Assembly: GCF_024585265.1 (NCBI RefSeq)
Contig: NZ_CP036533.1
Span: 6,271,001 to 6,335,000 of the forward strand
Length of the DNA stretch: 64,000 nucleotides
From: Bradyrhizobium sp. WBAH42
GTDB taxonomy: Bacteria > Pseudomonadota > Alphaproteobacteria > Rhizobiales > Xanthobacteraceae
Reading direction: 5' to 3'
In this document: one piece after another, positions 23,203-30,876 of the stretch
Numbering within the stretch: the stretch's first letter is position 1
Layout: each line of letters starts with the position of its first letter
The notes under the pieces: generated by a model
Told to the model about the DNA's origin: nothing
The model's database searches: none
Seen by the model: the letters and a program-made list of their open reading frames with translations, nothing else
Program-made: the position numbers and the translations under genes

Positions 23203-23337
23203 CTAGAGCCGATCCGATCTGCATGATTTCGGCGCATGCAGCCAGTCGTCCCAGATCGGACCGCATTTGGTGCACCCGCCCAGCCCAAGACCGAGCACGG
23301 CCATGCAAAAGACGAGGACACAGCGACGCAACATCAT
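23203..23337 (-). CDS. 44-aa lipoprotein
   Basis: The reading frame encodes MMLRRCVLVFCMAVLGLGLGG followed by CTKCGPIWDDWLHAPKSC. The lipobox LGGC, with Cys22, predicts a lipid anchor, leaving a mature part of only 23 residues with two further Cys and the motif WDDW. The stop is TAG at 23203-23205. The arrangement (signal, lipobox, short Cys-containing tail) is one I recognise from small Bradyrhizobium lipoproteins. Function unknown. Confidence 0.75.
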   Translation of the reverse strand: MMLRRCVLVFCMAVLGLGLGGCTKCGPIWDDWLHAPKSCRSDRL

Positions 23338-23482
23338 CCAACCCTACCCAAGCGAGGCATCATATCGGGCCAAGTCAGGCATTTTCAAGCCGAGGCGGCC
23401 GGCGCGAGACCGAGTGACTTTGCCTCGCCGATGCGCGCACAATGCGACGAAACATCCGGCAACACAGGAGCGCGCGACAGCA

Positions 23483-23947
23483 ATGCAAACGCAGCCAGAA
23501 GCGGAGTTCGGCCTCGACGACGCCAGGCGCATCCTCGGCGAGGTCTTTGCGCCCTGGGTCCAGGATCTCAACCTCGCGGTCGAGCGCCTCGAGCATGCGC
23601 CGCCGGCGGACGTTGCGGACTGGCAGCCCGGCGCGCTGCTGCGCATGCCGTTTTCGGAGCGGCTGTGCCGGAACGGCGGCGTGGTCTGCGGCCAGGCTCT
23701 GATGGCGCTCGCCGATACCGCGATGGTGATCGCGATCCTCGCGGCCAATCGCGGCTACCGTCCCATGACCACGGTCGACCAGACCACGCATTTCATGCGC
23801 GCGATCTCCGCGTCCGACGTGCTGGCGGACGCGCGCGTGGTGCGGCTCGGGCGCACCATGAGCTTTGGCCGCGTCACGCTGCTCTCGGCCGCCGACGGCA
23901 AGCCCGCCGCGATGGTCTCAAGCGCGTTCGCGATGCTGCCGGGGTGA
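23483..23947 (+). CDS. PaaI-family (hotdog) thioesterase
   Basis: The 154-aa protein has the hotdog-fold core NGGVVCGQALMALADTAMVIA (the G..H/C.G.....D helix), followed by TTVDQTTHFMRAISASDVLADARVVRLGRTMSFGRVTLLSADG, as in PaaI/YdiI thioesterases that hydrolyse acyl-CoA. The usual Asn/His-Gly pair reads NGGVVCG, so the catalytic set differs a little. The ATG at 23483 starts the natural domain; the longer upstream frame is noise. A 10-bp hairpin follows the stop. The substrate cannot be told. Confidence 0.85.
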   Translation: MQTQPEAEFGLDDARRILGEVFAPWVQDLNLAVERLEHAPPADVADWQPGALLRMPFSERLCRNGGVVCGQALMALADTAMVIAILAANRGYRPMTTVDQTTHFMRAISASDVLADARVVRLGRTMSFGRVTLLSAADGKPAAMVSSAFAMLPG

Positions 23948-23963
23948 ACGCACCCTGAAACAA

Positions 23964-24000
23964 GAGAGCCGCGCGGAGCGCAAAGCTCGACGCGGCTCTC
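23964..24000 (+). terminator. Terminator-like hairpin after the PaaI gene
   Basis: The perfect 10-base arms GAGAGCCGCG (23964-23973) and CGCGGCTCTC (23991-24000) lie 17 bases after the stop codon. There is no T tract, so it may mark a processed 3' end. It also lies in front of the end of the convergent HdeA-like gene. Confidence 0.45.
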
Positions 24001-24059
24001 GATGCAATCGTGTCGGGACAGGAAGCGCGATCGCGCTTCGCGTCATTGCGCCCGCGACG

Positions 24060-24353
24060 TCATTTGCCGAGTATCTCGTCGGCGGCGGTGACGACGCTGA
24101 CGGTCGGATTCTTTCCACAATAGGCGCCGAACTTCTTGGCGTTCGCGATGAAGACGTCGGTGTCGATGATCGCGTTGTCTTCGTCGCCCTTGTACCAGCC
24201 GTCCATCCAGGTCAGCACGACCGCGATGTTGTCCTCGCCGCTCTCCAGGAACTGCTTGCAGGACATGGTCGAGAGGTCCCACTTGGCGGCGTGAGCGGGC
24301 ATCGAGGCCAGCGAGAGCGCTGCGGCGAAAAGAAGCGAAAGCGAAGTCTTCAT
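24060..24353 (-). CDS. HdeA/HdeB-like periplasmic protein
   Basis: The 97-aa product has a signal peptide (MKTSLSLLFAAALSLASMPAHA) and the HdeA-family layout: a short N-terminal DLSTMSCKQFLE, a helical middle VVLTWMDGWYKGDEDNAIID, and a second Cys in FGAYCGKNPTVSVV. The two Cys would form the family disulfide. HdeA proteins are acid-activated periplasmic chaperones; in rhizobia many related proteins have no proven role. An in-frame ATG four codons upstream (24365) is possible but gives a less typical signal. Confidence 0.85.
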   Translation of the reverse strand: MKTSLSLLFAAALSLASMPAHAAKWDLSTMSCKQFLESGEDNIAVVLTWMDGWYKGDEDNAIIDTDVFIANAKKFGAYCGKNPTVSVVTAADEILGK

Positions 24354-24549
24354 CAATATCTCCATCGGCGCGTCACGCCATAAAGGGAAGGCTCTTGGGT
24401 AGGCTCTTTGGGCAGGTTCGTTGGAGCGGCTCGCCGCTCCAACGTCGTAAACAAAGTCTGAAACGCCGCGCAAGTAGCGCCAGTATTGAGTTTAGTTCAA
24501 CGTAATTTCTATGCACTACTTCATAATCATCGGCAGGACTGACGCGCGG

Positions 24550-24792
24550 ATGATTGAGAAGCGTACATCGCAACGTCATCGTGTTTTCAAGGGCGGAAAG
24601 ATCACCTTTGAAAACAGCGGCATTGCTTGCACGGTGCGAAACATGTCGGCGGGCGGCGCGGCGATCGACCTCGACACTCCCGTCATGTTGCCGCAATCGG
24701 TCACGCTCTCGATCGCGTGCGACCATTTCGTAAAGCATTGTCGCACAGTTTGGCGCAGCGACAAGCGCGTCGGCCTCGCTTTCGTGCAATAG
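24550..24792 (+). CDS. PilZ-domain protein (single domain)
   Basis: The 80-aa product is one PilZ domain: MIEKRTSQRHRVFKGGKI (Arg-rich front of the c-di-GMP site), then CTVRNMSAGGAAIDL (the D/N-x-S-x-x-G motif) and WRSDKRVGLAFVQ at the end. PilZ domains bind cyclic di-GMP. The second Arg of RxxxR is replaced or shifted (QRHRVFK), so binding is not certain. An upstream ATG (24511) adds 13 residues that do not fit the fold. Confidence 0.88.
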   Translation: MIEKRTSQRHRVFKGGKITFENSGIACTVRNMSAGGAAIDLDTPVMLPQSVTLSIACDHFVKHCRTVWRSDKRVGLAFVQ

Positions 24793-25016
24793 CAGGCGCG
24801 ATGTGAACGAACGTTCGCATCACATGCACAACACGATCATGATTGCTTCGATACGACGGCGGCACCAACGCGGTTCGCAATCACGCGCGTGACGACCGCG
24901 AGCGCGATCGATGATGACCCCGCAACAAATCGTCCACCGGGACGATCGTTGGTGCGCGACAGGAGCGACGGCGCTTCTCCGAAACCGAAATACAGGTCCG
25001 CGCCATCCACCTCACG

Positions 25017-25241
25017 TCATTTCGGCTTCTTGGCAGGTTCACCCGGACGGGCGCCGCCCCAGGGGTCGTACTTGTCCTTGGGTTCGGGAATGCGCTCGAG
25101 CGCGGCCTTGTAGGCCTTCTCGTCGACCTTGGGACTGTTGTCGATCGGCTTGGCGCCGTCATTGGGCTGGCGCCGGCCCTGCGCCTGCACTGATGCGACC
25201 GTCAGTGCCAGCACGGCGGCCGCGATGACCAAAATCCTCAT
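25017..25241 (-). CDS. Small secreted protein with a DPWGG motif, copy 2
   Basis: The 74-aa product has a signal peptide (MRILVIAAAVLALTVASVQAQ), then the core KAYKAALERIPEPKDKYDPWGGARPGEP and a short Lys tail. The KAYK..L..IP..K...DPWGG..P layout is shared with the gene at 22823-23122, so these are diverged paralogues 2 kb apart on the same strand. The product is probably periplasmic. Function unknown. Confidence 0.78.
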   Translation of the reverse strand: MRILVIAAAVLALTVASVQAQGRRQPNDGAKPIDNSPKVDEKAYKAALERIPEPKDKYDPWGGARPGEPAKKPK

Positions 25242-25392
25242 TGCAGCAATCCCCCTCGCGTGGGGTACAAACTAGCCCGCAATCGCGGAATAGCAATGTT
25301 GCGGGTTCCAAGACTTCAGCAAAACTTGATCGACCGGGACTTCGTCGGATCGCGTTCGTGCCTATCTGTTGGCCCGCAGGGGACCTCCACGG

Positions 25393-25797
25393 ATGCTGCG
25401 GATCATTGCTCATGCGGCGCTGCTCATCGGCGCGCTGGCGCTCGGTGCCTGCGGCTTTGCCGACAGCCGCGCTCCGGTGCCGGAGTTCATGCGCATGAAG
25501 GAGGCCGAGCAGCCGCCGCCGGAAGCGCCCCCCGACGTCAAGCGCGTGGTGCGCGAGCAGATCGACGTCGTCTTTCTCGCAACATCCTATCCGCGCGAGG
25601 TGCACGTCGCCCCGCCCCATCGTGAGGTGCGAGGACCGGGCTGGACCGCGTGCGTCCGCGCGCAGCTCACCTCGGCGACCGGCACGTCGCTCGGCGCCCA
25701 GACCTACATCGTGACGATCAACGGCGGCAAGGTCGTGGACCGCCGGCGCGCGGACGCCGACGACATCTGCGGGACGGAGACTTACGAGCCGATCTAG
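25393..25797 (+). CDS. Lipoprotein, hypothetical
   Basis: The 134-aa product starts MLRIIAHAALLIGALALGACG with a lipobox LGAC. It is followed by a Pro-rich linker and a compact domain containing HREVRGPGWTACVRAQL and TYIVTINGGKVVDRRRADADD, with two Cys likely to pair. The protein is probably anchored in the membrane and exposed to the periplasm. The ATG at 25393 is preferred over one eight codons earlier because the signal starts there. No domain recognised. Confidence 0.8.
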   Translation: MLRIIAHAALLIGALALGACGFADSRAPVPEFMRMKEAEQPPPEAPPDVKRVVREQIDVVFLATSYPREVHVAPPHREVRGPGWTACVRAQLTSATGTSLGAQTYIVTINGGKVVDRRRADADDICGTETYEPI

Positions 25798-25900
25798 GAA
25801 CCCGCCTTGACGACAAGGTTCCGGGAAAAACCAGTACCGCGACCGGGAACGATCACCGCCTCCCCTTCTTGTTACCGCCGAGGGCAGTTTCGAGGAGGAC

Positions 25901-26233
25901 ATGATGAGGACGTTGACTATTGCGCTGTTGGCTGGCGTGGGTGCTTTGGCCGCCGCCTCGGGGGCGAAGGCTTCCGATATCTATACGAGCAGCGAGTACA
26001 CCAATCCGGATCTCGTGCAGCAGGTGCGACTTGTCTGCGACGAGGATGGCCGCTGCTATCGCACACGCGGCGGTTCGCGCGTGATCGTGCGCGATTCCTA
26101 CAACTACATGCCGCGCGAGCGCTACTACGAGCGCCGGACCTATCATCGCGATTGGGATGACGGCCCGCGCGCCGGCGTCGGCATTCGCGCGCCCGGCGTC
26201 AGCGTCGGCGTCGGTGTCGACGACCGCTGGTGA
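25901..26233 (+). CDS. Secreted hypothetical protein (110 aa)
   Basis: The product begins with a signal peptide (MMRTLTIALLAGVGALAAASGAKA, cleavage about residue 24). It contains two Cys (VCDEDGRCYRTRG), then a Tyr/Arg-rich stretch (YNYMPRERYYERRTYHRDW) and a Gly/Val-rich end (AGVGIRAPGVSVGVGVDDRW). The low-complexity Tyr/Arg middle resembles small periplasmic proteins common in rhizobia. A GAGGAC site lies just before the ATG. Function unknown. Confidence 0.8.
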   Translation: MMRTLTIALLAGVGALAAASGAKASDIYTSSEYTNPDLVQQVRLVCDEDGRCYRTRGGSRVIVRDSYNYMPRERYYERRTYHRDWDDGPRAGVGIRAPGVSVGVGVDDRW

Positions 26234-26378
26234 TCGATGAAGGCTTGATGGTTGGGACCGGACGAGACTATTCGCCCGGTCCCGTTCGTGCGACCGAACC
26301 AACCGCCGATGTCGGGCTGCTGGAACCGCCGAGCTTGATGAGTGCCTCTGGGGTCCATGACTGCTCTCTGGCGTGACT

Positions 26379-26846
26379 TCAGGTTTCGAGCGGATCGGCC
26401 GGTGTGACGAGGCGCGTCAACGACGGCAGATGAGCGATGAAGCGGGCGAGCACCATGCCGGCGCACATCGCCACGACGAAGATGACGGCAGAGAGCGAGC
26501 CAAATCCGAGCGCGGTCAGCGCCGGCCCCGGACAGAAGCCCACCAGCCCCCAGCCGACACCGAAGATCGCAGGACCTGCAACGATCCTGGGATCGATGTC
26601 GAGCCGCGTCGGCAGATAGAATCGGTCGGCGAAGAGCGGACGCGCGAGCTTCAGGACGCGGTTGAATCCGACGAAGGTCACCGCCACCGCGCCCGCCATG
26701 ACGAATGCGAGGCTCGCATCCCATGTCCCTGCCGGAATGCCGCCGATGTCCAGGAAGTTCAGCACCTTTGCGGGGTTCGACATCCCGGAGACGATGAGGC
26801 CGATGCCGAAGATCAACCCGATCGCGAATTGAACGAGGATTGCCAT
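26379..26846 (-). CDS. YeeE/YedE-type membrane protein, second half-subunit
   Basis: The 155-aa product has four membrane spans and the family motif GWGLVGFCPGPALTALGFG, whose Cys lines the pore in YeeE-type thiosulfate channels. It starts 5 bases after the partner gene and is probably co-translated with it. Such split pairs (PmpA/PmpB type) are thought to move sulfur compounds. No sulfur enzyme or regulator gene adjoins it here, so the substrate is inferred from family only. Confidence 0.85.
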   Translation of the reverse strand: MAILVQFAIGLIFGIGLIVSGMSNPAKVLNFLDIGGIPAGTWDASLAFVMAGAVAVTFVGFNRVLKLARPLFADRFYLPTRLDIDPRIVAGPAIFGVGWGLVGFCPGPALTALGFGSLSAVIFVVAMCAGMVLARFIAHLPSLTRLVTPADPLET

Positions 26847-26851
26847 GGCGA

Positions 26852-27280
26852 TCAGCTCCAGTGCCGCATCACGAAGACGGTGGCCATTCCGGCGGCCATG
26901 AAGGTCATTGTGGCGACCAGCGAGCGCACCGACAGCCGCGACAGGCCACAAACGCCGTGGCCTGAGGTGCAGCCACTGCCCCACACCGAACCGAACCCCG
27001 TGAGCAATCCGCCGACGATCAGGAGAGCCGGTCCCGCCGCGATCGTCTGCTCCGGCAGACCTCCCGTGACGAGCCGCACCAGCACGGGCGCGGCGGCGAG
27101 ACCGGCCACGAAGGCGAGGCGCCCGGCGAATTCGCGGTCCTCATAGGGCGGAAACAGCCGCGCCGCGATGCCGCTGACGCCGGCGATCCGGCCCGTTGCC
27201 CACATCAGCAGAACGGCCGCGAGGCCAATCATCGCACCGCCAACAAGGGACGCGATCGGCGTAAATGATGTCGAGACCAT
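26852..27280 (-). CDS. YeeE/YedE-type membrane protein, first half-subunit
   Basis: The 142-aa product has four spans. The motif GSVWGSGCTSGHGVCGLSRLSVRS is the conserved Cys-containing signature of YeeE/YedE proteins. I start at MVSTSFTPIASLVGGAMIG (27280); the long open frame upstream is not membrane-like and lacks family resemblance. The gene is the first of the two-gene unit with 26379-26846. The 329 bases upstream hold no gene I can support and probably carry its leader and promoter. Confidence 0.85.
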   Translation of the reverse strand: MVSTSFTPIASLVGGAMIGLAAVLLMWATGRIAGVSGIAARLFPPYEDREFAGRLAFVAGLAAAPVLVRLVTGGLPEQTIAAGPALLIVGGLLTGFGSVWGSGCTSGHGVCGLSRLSVRSLVATMTFMAAGMATVFVMRHWS

Positions 27281-27609
27281 GAGCCTCTCCCGAACGAGGT
27301 AGTTTCGCAGGCAAGCGCGAGACCGGAAGTCCGCGCAGTGCTGGAGATTCTGTACCGCCTCTTCTGCGCCGGCAAGTCGGACTCTCGCCTTCGTAAGACG
27401 GCGGGCGTGCCGGGAGACTGGCCACGATTCCTCAGGGCAAGTCACATGCGACCGCCCTGAAACTTCGGGATCACCCCCGGCCGGATGCTGAATGGAATGT
27501 TAACACTACCGCTCGAATTGCAGCGGCGTCCCAACGGTATTTTCCAATCTTTGCGCTAAGCAATGCCCGGTAGCACGGGCTCAGCTCGCGCGAACGGGGA
27601 CGACGGGAC
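27281..27609. other. Intergenic region between divergent genes; no gene seen
   Basis: This region separates the YeeE/YedE pair (minus) from the acyltransferase gene (plus). The part near 27281-27445 is open in the YeeE frame but has no membrane or domain pattern. An AT-richer stretch with GTTAAC lies near 27497. No operator or riboswitch could be recognised. Confidence 0.5.
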
Positions 27610-28776
27610 GTGGTCGACATCGCGCATCAGGCGGCGATCAATCCGGCATCGGCAAGGGATGTCGCGATTTCGCGCGCGCCTGTCCCGATTGCCGCCGTCG
27701 ACACCGGCCAATGGCGCGCGCTGGCGCAGCGGGCGATCGAGCCGAACGGATATTATCTGCCCGCCTGGGAGCTGGCCGTCAGTGCAACGGCGCGCGGTCG
27801 CACGGATGCCTCGGCTCTGGCCGCACACGACTCTTCGGCGCGGCTGATCGGCCTGATGCCGGTGATCTCGCTCTGGCGCGCCTGGAAGATTCCCCTGCCC
27901 GCCCTGGTGAGCGCGCATCCCTATGGCACGCTGTGCAGCCCGCTGCTCGACCGCGACGCTCCGCTCGAGGCCGCCGCGCGTCTGCTGCAGCAGGCACGCG
28001 AGGCCGGCGCGCACGCGCTCGTGCTGACCGACGTCGCGCTCGACGGCGGAGCCATGGCATCGCTCAAGCAGGTGCTGAACCGCGACGGTCTGAAGCCGCG
28101 TATCCTCAGCTCCTACATCCGCGCCAGCCTCGATGCGACGCAGGATGGGGACATGCTGTTGCGCGACGCGCTCGGCGCCAAGAAGCTCAAGGAGCTGCGG
28201 CGACAGCGCCACCGTCTCGAGGAGCACGGCCCTGTCGTGTTCGAGATTGCGCGCAGCTCCGACGAGATCGGACCTGCGCTCGAAAGCTTCCTGCAGCTCG
28301 AAGCGAGCGGCTGGAAGGGCAAGCGCGGCACCGCGCTGGTTCAGCACGCGGGCGACGCAACCTTCATCGGCCGCGCCGTGCCGGCGCTGGCAGAGGCTGC
28401 ACAGTGCGAGATCGTCACGCTTCGCGCCGGCGCGACCCCGATTGCCGCCGGCATCGTGCTGCGCCACCAGGATCGCGCCTTCTTCTTCAAGCTCGGCATC
28501 GACGAGCGCTTTGCAAGATATTCGCCGGGCGTGCAGCTGACGCTGGACCTCACCCGCCATCTCTGCGCCGATCCCGCCATCGCCAGCGCGGATTCGACGG
28601 CAAATGCCGATCATCCCATGATCAACCCGATCTGGCGCGGACGCCTTGCAATTGGGGACGTGCTGATCCCGCTGCGGCGGCACGACCCGGTCGTGACGCT
28701 GGTTCATGGAGCGCTCGCGACGCACAAGATCGCCTACGCGGCGGCCCGATACGCGGCTCATTTGATCAGGAAGTGA
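27610..28776 (+). CDS. GNAT-type acyltransferase (CelD/BcsL-like, Acetyltransf_6)
   Basis: The 388-aa product carries the C-terminal N-acyltransferase domain (about residues 180-345). Its landmarks are KKLKELRRQRHRLEEHG, LEASGWKGKRGTAL, PIAAGIVLRHQDRAFFFKLGID and ERFARYSPGVQLTLDL, all characteristic of the CelD/FemAB-like GNAT group acting in polysaccharide or lipid modification. The start codon is GTG at 27610, and the N-terminal 60 residues are poorly conserved in character. No linked biosynthetic cluster is visible, so the substrate is open. Confidence 0.82.
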   Translation: MVDIAHQAAINPASARDVAISRAPVPIAAVDTGQWRALAQRAIEPNGYYLPAWELAVSATARGRTDASALAAHDSSARLIGLMPVISLWRAWKIPLPALVSAHPYGTLCSPLLDRDAPLEAAARLLQQAREAGAHALVLTDVALDGGAMASLKQVLNRDGLKPRILSSYIRASLDATQDGDMLLRDALGAKKLKELRRQRHRLEEHGPVVFEIARSSDEIGPALESFLQLEASGWKGKRGTALVQHAGDATFIGRAVPALAEAAQCEIVTLRAGATPIAAGIVLRHQDRAFFFKLGIDERFARYSPGVQLTLDLTRHLCADPAIASADSTANADHPMINPIWRGRLAIGDVLIPLRRHDPVVTLVHGALATHKIAYAAARYAAHLIRK

Positions 28777-28778
28777 GG

Positions 28779-28985
28779 CTATAGATCGTCGTCCGATAGC
28801 TCAGCCATCTTGACGAGATGACGCAGGAGCCCCGTCTTTAGGGGCTTATTGCCATGGATCGGAACGGAGAGCCGGACGATGCTGCCCGGCTTGCCGTAGA
28901 TGTGATGACTGCCGCTGACGCGAAGTAAACTCCAGCCGTGTCGTTCGACGATACGCGCGAACTCCCGACCAGAGACGGATTTCAC
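28779..28985 (-). CDS. hicA: HicA-type toxin (mRNA interferase)
   Basis: The 68-aa product VKSVSGREFARIVERHGW, followed by the core SGSHHIYGKPGS with the catalytic His and a C-terminal KPLKTGLLRHLVKMA, is a typical HicA double-stranded-RNA-binding fold that degrades mRNA. The start is a GTG overlapping the hicB stop as GTGA, so translation is coupled. The long frame upstream (to 29051) lies inside hicB and is not part of it. It sits at the 3' end of the acyltransferase gene, convergent with it. Confidence 0.87.
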   Translation of the reverse strand: MKSVSGREFARIVERHGWSLLRVSGSHHIYGKPGSIVRLSVPIHGNKPLKTGLLRHLVKMAELSDDDL

Positions 28986-29185
28986 GTCGTCAGTTCCAAA
29001 ATCCGTTCGATGCCACCCGGCTCCGGCGGCGCTACTTCGACCGACAGACATCCTTCAATCGCGTCGCGAAGATTTGCCATGAGCTCATCCATGGTATCGC
29101 CTTCCGCGGCACAACCAGGGATGGCCGGGACTTCGGCCCAGAAGCCCCCCTCTTCCGCCTCGTGTATGACAATCTTAATCTTCAT
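28982..29185 (-). CDS. hicB: HicB-type antitoxin (short form)
   Basis: The 67-aa product starts MKIKIVIHEAEEGGFWAEVPAIPGC and contains GDTMDELMANLRDAIEGCL, the partial RNase-H-like HicB fold that masks HicA. It ends soon after that domain, with no helix-turn-helix or ribbon-helix-helix DNA-binding tail. Autoregulation by this protein alone is therefore doubtful. The order is antitoxin first, toxin second. The ATG at 29185 is preferred over one ten codons upstream. Confidence 0.87.
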   Translation of the reverse strand: MKIKIVIHEAEEGGFWAEVPAIPGCAAEGDTMDELMANLRDAIEGCLSVEVAPPEPGGIERILELTT

Positions 29186-29242
29186 ATTGTCCTCGCGCCC
29201 CGAACAATTGCCCAAGCTGACGACAGATTCAACTTTCTCAGC

Positions 29243-29908
29243 CTACTCCGCCGCCTGCGCGTTGATCTCCGCCGAGACCTGGCGAATGGCGCGGGCGAGC
29301 AGGTTCGGATCCTGCGCGCCGGAGACGGCGTACTTCTGTGCAAAGACATAGGTCGGCACGCCGGAGATGCCCTTGTCGGCGGCTTCCTGAGCATCTGCCG
29401 AGACGCGCGCGACATCCTCGTCGGTGGCGAGGCGCTTGCGAACGTCGTCGGCATCGAGGCCGATATCGGCAGCCGCCTGCACCAGCACGTTCACATCGGT
29501 GAGATCGCCGCCGTCGCGGAAGTACAGCTCCATCAGGCGCTGCTTCATCTCGGGCGCCTTGCCGATCGCGTCCGCCCAGAGGATCAGGCGGTGGCAGTCG
29601 GTCGTGTTGGGCTGGCGCGCCACCAGCTCCGGCTTGTAGACGAGCCCCTCCTCGCTCGCGGCCGCGACGACGCGTCCCGCAATGCCCTTATAGGCTTCGA
29701 CCGAGCCGAACTTCTGGGTGAGATAGGCCTCGCGGCTGATGCCCTCGCGCGGCACCCAGGGATTGAGGAAGAAGGGGCGGAAATTCAGCTTGACCGGAAC
29801 GTCGGGCACGAGCGCCAGCGCGCTCTCGATGCGGTGCTTGCCGATATAGCACCAGGGGCAGACCACGTCGGAGACGACGTCGATCTGGAGCGGTTTCAGC
29901 GTGCTCAT
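29243..29908 (-). CDS. DsbA-family oxidoreductase (FrnE-like)
   Basis: The 221-aa cytoplasmic protein has a thioredoxin fold with CPWC (Cys17-Cys20) after DVVSDVV, an inserted helical domain, and the cis-Pro loop GISGVPTYVF. This is the FrnE/2-hydroxychromene isomerase-like branch of the DsbA family. It has no signal peptide, so it works in the cytoplasm as a thiol-disulfide oxidoreductase. The ATG at 29908 starts the fold; upstream codons to 29974 are leader. Confidence 0.9.
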   Translation of the reverse strand: MSTLKPLQIDVVSDVVCPWCYIGKHRIESALALVPDVPVKLNFRPFFLNPWVPREGISREAYLTQKFGSVEAYKGIAGRVVAAASEEGLVYKPELVARQPNTTDCHRLILWADAIGKAPEMKQRLMELYFRDGGDLTDVNVLVQAAADIGLDADDVRKRLATDEDVARVSADAQEAADKGISGVPTYVFAQKYAVSGAQDPNLLARAIRQVSAEINAQAAE

Positions 29909-30078
29909 GTCAGGCGCCTCCTTCGGGCACTTCGAGGGTCCGCCCGAACATAGGCCGAACCGGGGGCGGTGCAAGGCACCCGTCCTGCATGGCTCACGAC
30001 TTCACCTCTGCGGTTATTGTGGCACGTTGCCCCCGCCCCGATAGTTGCGGCCACGATCAAGCCCAAGGGGAGACCGCG

Positions 30079-30876
30079 ATGACCGCCATTTTCAAGCCGG
30101 AAGGCGATTTGTTCCGGCCCACCGAGCATGCCGGCGGCCCGTGGTCGCCGGACATGCTGCAGGGAAGCGCCACCACCGCGCTGATGACCCGCGAGGTCGA
30201 GCGCCTCGCCGCCAAATCCGGCTTTGCGGTGCGGCGCCTGACCTTCGATCTGTGGCGGCCGGCGGGCCTGCGCCTGTTCAGGACGGTCAGCGAGCTGCTG
30301 CGCGACGGTCGCAAGGCCAAGACCCTGCAGGTGCGGCTGATGGACGGCGAGACCGAGATCGGCCGCTGCACGGCGCTGCTGACGGCGCCGAGCGGCGAGT
30401 CGCCCATCGACCCCTTCGCGAGGCCAGTGGCCGTCGACAAGGGGCCCGAGGCCGGCACCCTGCCGCCCGCCTTCGCGCAGAAATGGAGTCGCTATTTCCA
30501 GAACGTGTCGGTGCGCCTGATCGAGGGTGCCCTGGAGAAGCCGGGCCCGGCCGCGGCCTGGATGCGGCTCGATGCGCCGCTGGTCGAGGGTGAGGCGAAC
30601 ACGCCGCTGCTCCAGGCGGTGCAGGCCGCGGACTTCTCCAGCGGCGTCGCCCAGATCGTCGACATGCGCCAATGGACCTTCATCAACCCGGAGATCAGCC
30701 TCTATTTCTTCCGTCCGCCCGAGGGCGAATGGATCCTGATCCGTGCCGCCACGCGCGTCGGCGCCAATGGCGCCGGCCTCACCACGGCGACACTGAGTGA
30801 TCGCAACGGTCCGTTTGCGGAAGTAATGCAAGCCATGAGCTTCGAACGGCGCGAGGCGCAGGCTCAGGCGTCCTGA
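30079..30876 (+). CDS. Acyl-CoA thioesterase-family protein (double hotdog)
   Basis: The 265-aa product starts MTAIFKPEGDLFRPTEHAGGPW and has two hotdog-like halves. The first contains LQGSATTALMTREVERL and RLTFDLWRPAGL; the second contains EANTPLLQAVQAADFSSGV and FINPEISLYFFRPPEGEWI. This fits the TesB-like/4HBT_3 family acting on acyl-CoA esters. The substrate cannot be told. The stop overlaps by 13 bases the end of the convergent XRE regulator. Confidence 0.85.
   Translation: MTAIFKPEGDLFRPTEHAGGPWSPDMLQGSATTALMTREVERLAAKSGFAVRRLTFDLWRPAGLRLFRTVSELLRDGRKAKTLQVRLMDGETEIGRCTALLTAPSGESPIDPFARPVAVDKGPEAGTLPPAFAQKWSRYFQNVSVRLIEGALEKPGPAAAWMRLDAPLVEGEANTPLLQAVQAADFSSGVAQIVDMRQWTFINPEISLYFFRPPEGEWILIRAATRVGANGAGLTTATLSDRNGPFAEVMQAMSFERREAQAQAS

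Noticed and set aside
24800..24815. GAAC/GTTC cluster after the PilZ gene as a possible second SOS box
   Set aside because: The spacing is wrong for GAAC-N7-GAAC and no gene starts just downstream.
27281..27445. N-terminal extension of the first YeeE/YedE gene
   Set aside because: The extra 55 residues are not membrane-like and the family start fits the ATG at 27280.
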